Origin: a virus
DNA: 28,464 nucleotides
Reading direction: 5' to 3' (one strand)
IMG/VR virus record: IMGVR_UViG_3300030060_008185
Span: 1 to 28,464 of that record
Shown: positions 14,441 to 19,847 of the stretch, in pieces
Numbering within the stretch: position 1 is the stretch's first letter
How the letters are laid out: every line of letters begins with the position of its first letter
Position numbers and translations under genes: made by a program
The notes under the pieces: generated by a model
The model's input: the letters and a program-made list of their open reading frames with translations, nothing else
What the model was told of the DNA's origin: nothing
Databases searched by the model: none

Positions 14441-15526
14441 ATGAGATTAGAAATAATATCAGAGGACACTGAACATCAAGGTGCAAGAAAGACTCATTTA
14501 TCTAGACATTGCTGGGAACTTTCTAGATCACCTGATGATACGACACCACTCGAAACAATTTTATCAATTGATGCACCAGTGAATGAAATTCCATCTTTCG
14601 TTATTGGGGTTGAGTGCACAATTCTTGAAAGAGAAATTTTTGCATCTTTCCGAGACCATGTGATGTGGGCAAGAACATCAAGAGTTGATGCCCCATCACA
14701 ATTTCAAGCTCCTGAGTTTTTTGAAAACCAGTATAAACATCACTTGGCAGCAATAAGAGATAGAATCTTTTTTGAGATTTCAAAAGGTGTTATTCAAGAT
14801 GAGTACCGAATGTTAATTCCACTTTGTTCTTTAACATCATTTAGCACAAGATTGTCTTGGCGAGGTTTGATTAAGTTATATAAAATGTATGAACATCTTG
14901 CCGAGATAGATGGATATTTTAATATTGGTCTTAATGCTCTTGAAGAAAAATTTAAATTATCAAAATTTGCAAAGAATTATAGCTTCGCAGATGTTTTGCC
15001 TTCTTTAGAAAAAGAAAATTGTATCTCTGAGAGAAGTGGTCCAATGGTAACAATATTTCAAGAAATGCCAATTGGCTTGAGAGCACAAGTTGTTCGTCAC
15101 AGGAATTTTACAATACACGACAATTTAAAAGATATAATTAATCAGGAAGATTTTTGGATCAAAACAATTGGAGACCCAATGCTTGTTTCTATTTCTGCTT
15201 CAGCTGAATTTTGGAAAACTGTCGTAAACAAAAGGCAGTGCTGGATAGCTCAATATGGAATATGGTCTGAGATAATACAAGAAGCTCAAATGTTTCTTGA
15301 TATTGATGAGAATGATTTACCATGTTCTGATGGCTTTTGTCCATACACAAGGGATGCTGAAATAAGGCATACCGATGACGATCCTGGAGCACCTTGTCCA
15401 ATACATAGCAATTTAACAAATACACCAGTTCAAGAAAAATATCTTAACTCGATAGAAATCGAAGCAAGCTATCGACCAAACTTTTGGAAAAAACACATAG
15501 AAAAAATGGAGGTTACTAATGCTTAA
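14441..15526 (+). CDS. thyX: Divergent ThyX-like (flavin-dependent thymidylate synthase family) protein, possibly internally duplicated
   Basis: 361 aa, longer than the usual 220-250 aa of ThyX. The second half has LRAQVVRHRNFTIHDNLKDI (RHR at 219-221), resembling the ThyX signature RHRxxSxNxxSxR with the later Ser/Asn/Arg positions altered. It continues with FWKTVVNKRQCWIAQYGIWS, like the C-terminal AQxEIR helix. The first half has a similar order: VECTILEREIFASFRDHVMW then LTSFSTRLSWRGLIKLYKMY. A Cys-containing tail (CSDGFCPYTRD...CPIHSN) follows. ThyX converts dUMP to dTMP with FAD and methylene-tetrahydrofolate. The neighbours downstream, a deoxyribosyltransferase and a nucleotidase, fit nucleotide metabolism. 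Active or degenerate status cannot be told from sequence alone. Confidence 0.6.
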   Translation: MRLEIISEDTEHQGARKTHLSRHCWELSRSPDDTTPLETILSIDAPVNEIPSFVIGVECTILEREIFASFRDHVMWARTSRVDAPSQFQAPEFFENQYKHHLAAIRDRIFFEISKGVIQDEYRMLIPLCSLTSFSTRLSWRGLIKLYKMYEHLAEIDGYFNIGLNALEEKFKLSKFAKNYSFADVLPSLEKENCISERSGPMVTIFQEMPIGLRAQVVRHRNFTIHDNLKDIINQEDFWIKTIGDPMLVSISASAEFWKTVVNKRQCWIAQYGIWSEIIQEAQMFLDIDENDLPCSDGFCPYTRDAEIRHTDDDPGAPCPIHSNLTNTPVQEKYLNSIEIEASYRPNFWKKHIEKMEVTNA

Positions 15527-16076
15527 AATTTATCTTGCAGGACCATTCTTTAACGAAAAACAGATTGATCTTATAGAGAGAATCGAATCTGAGTTTGATA
15601 AATATGGATTCGATTATTTTTCTCCAAGAAAAGGTGGTGGTGTTTTATCACATTTATCACCAGAGGAGAGAACTAAAGAATCGAAAAGGATATACGAAAG
15701 CAATGTCCGAGAGATGATTAATGCGAATGTTCTTTTTGCAATAATTGATGGAAGAGACACAGGAACTGTCTATGAGATGGGATATTTCAAAGCTCTTACA
15801 GATCATTTTAAATATAAAAGTGGTCGCTCCGAAAAAGATTTACAGAGATATTCAGTAACCTGTACAGACGAAAATTTTGGTTTGAATATAATGATAAAAG
15901 AATCTGTTGATGCTCACATTGTTGGCAACAAAGATTTACAAAATTTCTGTGGAATACTTGCTGGTAATTGGGACGCCCCAGTTGGAAAAGAGAATGATCC
16001 AAAGTGGCAAAACAATTATGAAAGAAGAGAAAAAATATTGAGTCAGTTTCAAAACTTTAACCCAGATGTTATCTGA
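15519..16076 (+). CDS. Nucleoside 2-deoxyribosyltransferase family protein
   Basis: The 185 aa open with KIYLAGPFFNEKQIDLIERI, the start typical of the family, followed by YFSPRKGGG and NVLFAIIDGRDTGTVYEMGY, where D77/D80 and E86 match the catalytic Asp/Glu region (DGxDxGTxxExG). The reaction is transfer of deoxyribose between bases, or hydrolysis of deoxynucleoside monophosphates in related DNPH-type enzymes. GGAGG lies 6 bases before the ATG, and the gene overlaps the ThyX-like gene by 8 bases. It most likely takes part in salvage of host nucleosides for phage DNA; substrate preference is unknown. Confidence 0.85.
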   Translation: MLKIYLAGPFFNEKQIDLIERIESEFDKYGFDYFSPRKGGGVLSHLSPEERTKESKRIYESNVREMINANVLFAIIDGRDTGTVYEMGYFKALTDHFKYKSGRSEKDLQRYSVTCTDENFGLNIMIKESVDAHIVGNKDLQNFCGILAGNWDAPVGKENDPKWQNNYERREKILSQFQNFNPDVI

Positions 16077-16750
16077 TGAATGTTGTAAAAATATTTAGTA
16101 TATCTCAGAGCATGTCGTCTATCAATAGATATTCGCAGATAAATCTTTTGCACCCAGAGTCAGTTCTTGAGCACACAGGATTTGTTTGCCTATTTACTTA
16201 TTTAACATGTTCTGAGATAAATTTCTCTTGTGAGAAAAAAATAAATACTGGTTTGGCTTTGATGAAAGCAGTGTTTCATGATGTTGATGAAGTTGTAACT
16301 GGGGACATACCTAGGCCAACGAAATATTTTAGTGAGGAGTCAAAAAATATATTTGACAAAATTGCATCACAAGGAATAAATCAAATAATATCTGAACTTG
16401 GTATTAAAAGTAGTGAAAGTTCTCAAGAGATAGAAAATCTTTGGAGAGAATCAAAGAATGATGAAGAAGGTCGGATTGTTGCTCTCTCAGATCTTGCAGC
16501 TGTAGTATACAAAATTTGGGAGGAAGTTATTCTACTTGGAAACAAAAAACTCGTCCTTCAAGGTAAGCAGGTTTTTGGCTATATAGAGGATTTTGCAAGT
16601 TCTCTTGATAGCCAAGAAATAAACGAACAACATAGAACTGTTATTGAAGATGTTATCTGCCAGCTTTTGAATATTTCTTCCAAAATAAAAGATATGGAAG
16701 ATCCAATGATTGGAACTTTAGCATCTCTTAACAATCCAGAAAAAAATTAG
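16076..16750 (+). CDS. HD-domain 5'-deoxynucleotidase, YfbR-like
   Basis: The 224 aa have the HD-superfamily metal ligands H33 (HPESVLEHTGFV), H68-D69 (MKAVFHDVDEVVTGDIPRPT) and a later Asp in IVALSDLAAVVYKIWEEV. The motif HDVDEVVTGDIPRPTKYF is very close to that of YfbR, which hydrolyses dNMPs to deoxynucleosides. YfbR is about 200 aa, so the length fits. The ATG overlaps the preceding stop by one base. With the deoxyribosyltransferase it forms a coherent deoxynucleotide cassette. A DatZ-type dATPase is a related possibility, but no PurZ-like gene is in the window to support it. Confidence 0.85.
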   Translation: MNVVKIFSISQSMSSINRYSQINLLHPESVLEHTGFVCLFTYLTCSEINFSCEKKINTGLALMKAVFHDVDEVVTGDIPRPTKYFSEESKNIFDKIASQGINQIISELGIKSSESSQEIENLWRESKNDEEGRIVALSDLAAVVYKIWEEVILLGNKKLVLQGKQVFGYIEDFASSLDSQEINEQHRTVIEDVICQLLNISSKIKDMEDPMIGTLASLNNPEKN

Positions 16751-16763
16751 AAAGGAGATAATA

Positions 16764-17195
16764 ATGAGAAAGGAAATAATATTTTTAACTTTAATACTTG
16801 GAGCGTGCTCAACAGACAAACTGAGTGAGGCACCAAGTTGGTATACATCACCACCAGATGATAAAAATTCACTTTATGCATCTGGATATGCATCTGATCA
16901 AAACCTTCAGTTTGCTATCGAAGTTTCTGAGCTAAGTGCAAAAAGGACAATTGCAAGCCAGATTTCTACAACTGTCAATGGGCAGTCAAAATATTATCGT
17001 GGAGCTGGTGGTAAAAATCTTTCTGAGATTGCATCTGTTGAAACAATAAATAATGTTAACCTGTCTGGATTTAAAAGAGAGGAAATTGAAGTTGTTGAGC
17101 ATGAAGGAGTGTTCAATGTTTATATGTTACTTGCTTACAGATTAGACAACATGTCTCAAGAGCCAGAAATATTTGAAAGTATAAAAAATGATTAA
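16764..17195 (+). CDS. LPP20-like lipoprotein
   Basis: The 143 aa start with a lipoprotein signal (MRKEIIFLTLILGACSTD; lipobox LGAC with Cys15), followed by APSWYTSPPDDKNSLYASGY and ASDQNLQFAIEVSELSAKRT, the pattern of the bacterial LPP20 outer-membrane lipoprotein family. A charged beta-rich C-terminus (REEIEVVEHEGVFNVYMLLA) completes the domain. AAAGGAGAT lies 6 bases before the ATG. Predicted location: lipid-anchored in the periplasm or outer membrane of the infected cell. In a phage early operon this suggests envelope modification or exclusion of other phages, which is inference. It may have been acquired from a bacterial host. Confidence 0.8.
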   Translation: MRKEIIFLTLILGACSTDKLSEAPSWYTSPPDDKNSLYASGYASDQNLQFAIEVSELSAKRTIASQISTTVNGQSKYYRGAGGKNLSEIASVETINNVNLSGFKREEIEVVEHEGVFNVYMLLAYRLDNMSQEPEIFESIKND

Positions 17196-17346
17196 GAATA
17201 TAATAATTTTGTTTATGGCTTTTTGCATATTTGTTTTAGCAAATAAGAGTGTTGATGAGACAGTGGAAGAAGCATTCACCAGAGTTGGAAAAAACATGTA
17301 CACAACAACAATGAACATCGTTAAAGGAAGCATAGATAATGGTTGA
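17188..17346 (+). CDS. 52-aa exported or membrane-anchored small protein
   Basis: Translation from the ATG at 17188 gives MIKNIIILFMAFCIFVLANK, a short basic start and hydrophobic helix like a signal peptide, followed by a polar 32-residue remainder (SVDETVEEAFTRVGKNMYTT...). It overlaps the lipoprotein stop by 8 bases (ATGATTAA) and the phosphatase start by 8 bases (ATGGTTGA), so it fills the space exactly. Such a fit strongly supports translation. It may work with the lipoprotein at the envelope; no family is recognised. Confidence 0.7.
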   Translation: MIKNIIILFMAFCIFVLANKSVDETVEEAFTRVGKNMYTTTMNIVKGSIDNG

Positions 17347-17773
17347 GAGAATAATACTATGTGACCTTGATGGGACACTCTGCAACTGTGAGCACAGATT
17401 AAATTTCGCAGAACAAAAGAATTGGGATGCATTCAATGAGCGTTGTACAAACGATACAGTTAACTATGATATTGCTAACATTATTAGCAATTTAAGATCT
17501 GAAGAAACTCATATTTATCTTGTTTCTGGTCGAGATACTCGTTACAAAACGCACACAGTAGAATGGCTGAGGCTTAATGATATTTATTATGATCGTTTGA
17601 TTATGAGAGAGAGTAGCGACCATCGTCCAGATCATGTTGTCAAAGAGTCATTTTTAGATAGCTTAATCGATAAGAAAAAAGTTTGGTTTGTTTTGGATGA
17701 TAGAAAATCAGTTGTTGAAATGTGGCGAAAAAATGGACTACGTTGTTTACAAGTTCAGGAAGGAGATTTTTAA
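17339..17773 (+). CDS. HAD-superfamily phosphatase, PNKP 3'-phosphatase-like
   Basis: The 144 aa show HAD motif I ILCDLDGTL (D9 nucleophile, D11), motif II IYLVSGRDTRYK (S63) and motif IV VWFVLDDRKSVVEMWR (D120/D121), ending CLQVQEGDF. The latter stretch is characteristic of the phosphatase domain of T4 polynucleotide kinase (PseT) and related phage proteins. There is no kinase P-loop, so only the phosphatase half is present. Possible roles: removal of 3'-phosphates from nicked DNA or RNA, or nucleotide dephosphorylation in step with the cassette upstream. Confidence 0.8.
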   Translation: MVERIILCDLDGTLCNCEHRLNFAEQKNWDAFNERCTNDTVNYDIANIISNLRSEETHIYLVSGRDTRYKTHTVEWLRLNDIYYDRLIMRESSDHRPDHVVKESFLDSLIDKKKVWFVLDDRKSVVEMWRKNGLRCLQVQEGDF

Positions 17774-17777
17774 TATT

Positions 17778-17930
17778 TTGGAAGATAATAAAAAATTATT
17801 AAAACGCATTAAAGTTTTGGAAAAATCTTTAAAAGAGATAATAAGCATAGCAAGTGTCTCTGAAGGACATGCAGCAGAATTCTATGGAATGTTGGCAAAA
17901 AAAGGTCTTGAAAGGAAAGAAGATGATTGA
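17778..17930 (+). CDS. 50-aa helical protein with non-ATG start
   Basis: The frame after the phosphatase stop has no ATG until late; the first plausible start is TTG at 17778, with AAGGAG about 12 bases upstream (an ATT at 17775 is nearer the optimum). It encodes a helical peptide (LEDNKKLLKRIKVLEKSLKE, coiled-coil-like, then IISIASVSEGHAAEFYGMLA) and overlaps the next ATG by 8 bases. Beginning further upstream inside the phosphatase gene (ATG at 17688) is possible but less tidy. Confidence 0.5.
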   Translation: MEDNKKLLKRIKVLEKSLKEIISIASVSEGHAAEFYGMLAKKGLERKEDD

Positions 17931-18180
17931 AATACGTTTAATTGGAAATGACATTGAAATTGATAATCAAAAAGTTGCCAGAGTTTTAGACATCTCAGCA
18001 AGTATGATGGATGATCTTCGTTCTTTTATACATAAAGCGAACAACTATGATAATATAGATGATAAGGTTGAAGATCTACAAAAACAAATTACTGAGGTAG
18101 AAAAAAATTCACAATCAGCATACTCCGAAGGAAAAATAGATGGGTATGCGGAAGGAAGAGAACATGGCACATCCGACTGA
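17923..18180 (+). CDS. 85-aa acidic helical protein of unknown function
   Basis: The start at the ATG at 17923 has an AAAGGAAAGAAG ribosome site and overlaps the preceding stop by 8 bases (ATGATTGA). The protein begins MIEIRLIGNDIEIDNQKVAR, then VLDISASMMDDLRSFIHKAN and a coiled-coil-prone C-terminus (VEDLQKQITEVEKNSQSAYS). There is no enzyme motif or membrane segment. It belongs to a run of small accessory genes between the phosphatase and the exonuclease. Confidence 0.7.
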   Translation: MIEIRLIGNDIEIDNQKVARVLDISASMMDDLRSFIHKANNYDNIDDKVEDLQKQITEVEKNSQSAYSEGKIDGYAEGREHGTSD

Positions 18181-18451
18181 GCACATAGCAGCAGCATTTG
18201 AAACATTTAAACAAAGAAGCGAGGTTTATGGTGATAATTATTTAACTCATGGAAAAGTTATGATGGCACTTTTTCCTAATGGTGTGGATCTTAAAACTGA
18301 GAATGAATATAATAGATTTGGAATTATTAACATGATGGTTGCAAAGCTAACAAGATATTGTCAAGGCTGGCCAAATGCACACCAAGACTCGATCCATGAT
18401 TTAGGTGTATATTCTTTTATTCTTGAAAGTTTAGATGATGATAGTGTTTGA
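18164..18451 (+). CDS. 95-aa DUF6378/MazG-like all-helical protein
   Basis: The start chosen is the ATG at 18164, after GGAAGAG. The sequence FKQRSEVYGDNYLTHGKVMM, NRFGIINMMVAKLTRYCQGW and HQDSIHDLGVYSFIL fits a family of phage proteins with a YGDxxxxH...KLxR...H.DSIxDLxxY pattern (DUF6378-like), thought to be related to all-alpha NTP pyrophosphatases. Catalytic ability is uncertain. Its position beside nucleotide and replication genes fits a house-cleaning or dNTP-sensing role. It overlaps the 85-aa gene by 17 bases and the exonuclease by 17. Confidence 0.7.
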   Translation: MAHPTEHIAAAFETFKQRSEVYGDNYLTHGKVMMALFPNGVDLKTENEYNRFGIINMMVAKLTRYCQGWPNAHQDSIHDLGVYSFILESLDDDSV

Positions 18452-18977
18452 TCTTGAAACAACAGGCTTGCCGATGGCTGAGGGTGCAGATCTTAATCTT
18501 CAGCCTAGAATAACTGAGTTCGGAGCAGTTAAGCTAGATGAGGAGCTTAATGAAATTGGCATATTAGAATTTATGTGTAATCCAGGAATACCACTCGATC
18601 CAAAAATAACAAAAATAACTGGGATAACGGATGAAGATCTTTCAAGCAAAAAACCATTCGTTTCGATGCTTGATGAGGTTTGTGAATTTTTTTTAGGCGA
18701 GCGAACTTTGGTTGCACATAACTTGCCATTTGACAGAACTGTGCTCAAGTTTGAGCTTGAAAGATTGGGCAAGGTGACGAGCTTTCCTTGGCCACCAGAG
18801 CAAATTTGTACTGTTGAAGTTGGCGAAACGATATGGAATAAAAAACGTAAACTTAGTGATATTTATCTTGAGGTTACAGATAAAGAGCACAAAGGTGCTC
18901 ACCGATCAATCGCAGACGTTCGTGCTCTGATAGAAATTGTTAAGTGGTATAACAAGGAGGGGCATTTAAATGGCTAA
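18435..18977 (+). CDS. DnaQ-like 3'-5' exonuclease
   Basis: The 180 aa show DEDDh motifs: Exo I FDLETTG (D6, E8), Exo II VAHNLPFDRTVL (D100), Exo III HRSIADVRA (H156, D161). The size and a lone exonuclease domain match proofreading epsilon-type subunits. The phage DnaE-type polymerase encoded 850 bases downstream lacks its own exonuclease, so this is its probable proofreader. Two adjacent ATGs (18435, 18438) could serve as start; the gene overlaps the upstream gene by 17 bases and the methyltransferase by 8. Confidence 0.92.
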   Translation: MMIVFDLETTGLPMAEGADLNLQPRITEFGAVKLDEELNEIGILEFMCNPGIPLDPKITKITGITDEDLSSKKPFVSMLDEVCEFFLGERTLVAHNLPFDRTVLKFELERLGKVTSFPWPPEQICTVEVGETIWNKKRKLSDIYLEVTDKEHKGAHRSIADVRALIEIVKWYNKEGHLNG

Positions 18978-19668
18978 CTGGCGACAAAAGGTTGTTGATT
19001 GGAACCATGAAAATGCTGATTGGGATGGTGAAGAGCAACTTCAAAAATCAATAAAAGACGCTCAATCAAATATACATTATCTTAAACTTTATGGCACAGG
19101 TGGTTGCATTTTAGATATAGGATCAAATATAGGAGAGTTCGCGATCGAAGCATCACATCTTTTTGATAAAGTTTTCTGTTATGAAGCACATCCGATGTCT
19201 TATAAAATCTCTTTGTCTAGATCTTCAAAGTTTAAAAATATAATGATTGAAAATAAAGCTGTTTGGAAAAGCAATGGGGAACAACTTTTCGTTTCGACAC
19301 CTGAAAATTCAACAGGTGCAACAGCTAGGGAAAAGAAATTTTACCCAAGTCGAAAAGAAGGATATTACAAAATAGTTGATTCTGTTTTATTTGATGAATT
19401 GATGATGACTAAAAATCCAAGAGTAATTAAAATTGATATTGAGGGTTGTGAATATGAAATATTGCCAAATGCTGAATTTAATGATTCTCTTGAATTTATT
19501 TCTGTTGAGTTCCATCAGCCTTTTGTTTCACCATCAAGAATTAAAAAATTTAATCAATGTTTGGAGAATTTAAAAAATAATGGATTTTCAATTATCAACG
19601 ATGTTAATTTAAAACCAAGAAAATTACTCTATTTCATAATAATTTTTCAAAGAAAGAAGAACACATGA
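18970..19668 (+). CDS. FkbM-family SAM-dependent methyltransferase
   Basis: The 232 aa contain the SAM-binding motif I CILDIGSNIGEFAIEASHLF (about 41-60), VFCYEAHP with the ribose-binding Glu, and the FkbM hallmark PRVIKIDIEGCEYEILPNAE (about 150-169), followed by FISVEFHQP. FkbM proteins O-methylate sugars or other small molecules; in phages they are found occasionally. Here it is placed between the exonuclease and polymerase genes rather than near structural genes, with GGAGG upstream. Substrate unknown: a surface glycan, a nucleotide sugar or a modified base are all conceivable. Confidence 0.85.
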   Translation: MANWRQKVVDWNHENADWDGEEQLQKSIKDAQSNIHYLKLYGTGGCILDIGSNIGEFAIEASHLFDKVFCYEAHPMSYKISLSRSSKFKNIMIENKAVWKSNGEQLFVSTPENSTGATAREKKFYPSRKEGYYKIVDSVLFDELMMTKNPRVIKIDIEGCEYEILPNAEFNDSLEFISVEFHQPFVSPSRIKKFNQCLENLKNNGFSIINDVNLKPRKLLYFIIIFQRKKNT

Positions 19669-19847
19669 GCACATTTAAAATCAAAGTTCGAGAAAAAAAT
19701 GACGACAAAGGAAAAATATACAGCATTTCTTGTAAAGAAATAGAGCTTGCTTTATGTCGTGATAAATCAATAGCTAAATTCATAATGGATTCAATTGCCA
19801 GCCAAGGAAAAGAAAAAGTAGATGCTGCACTTAAAAATAAGAAGTGA
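19665..19847 (+). CDS. 60-aa basic protein before the polymerase gene
   Basis: The ATG overlaps the methyltransferase stop by four bases (ATGA). The protein starts MSTFKIKVREKNDDKGKIYS and ends in a helix KFIMDSIASQGKEKVDAALK. Its last 26 bases overlap the polymerase start in another frame. No family is recognised. It could be a small polymerase partner or simply couple translation of the polymerase. Confidence 0.65.
   Translation: MSTFKIKVREKNDDKGKIYSISCKEIELALCRDKSIAKFIMDSIASQGKEKVDAALKNKK

Noticed and set aside
16076-16750. DatZ-like dATPase indicating a 2-aminoadenine (Z) genome
   Set aside because: The motif is closest to YfbR (HDxxEVxTGDxPxPxKY), and no PurZ-like gene is present in the window, so the claim cannot be supported.
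17471-17491. Perfect 8-bp inverted repeat ATTGCTAA/TTAGCAAT
   Set aside because: It lies within the PNKP-like phosphatase coding sequence, is AT-rich, and has no T-run or promoter nearby. Its likeness to the repeat at 7749 is short and may be chance.
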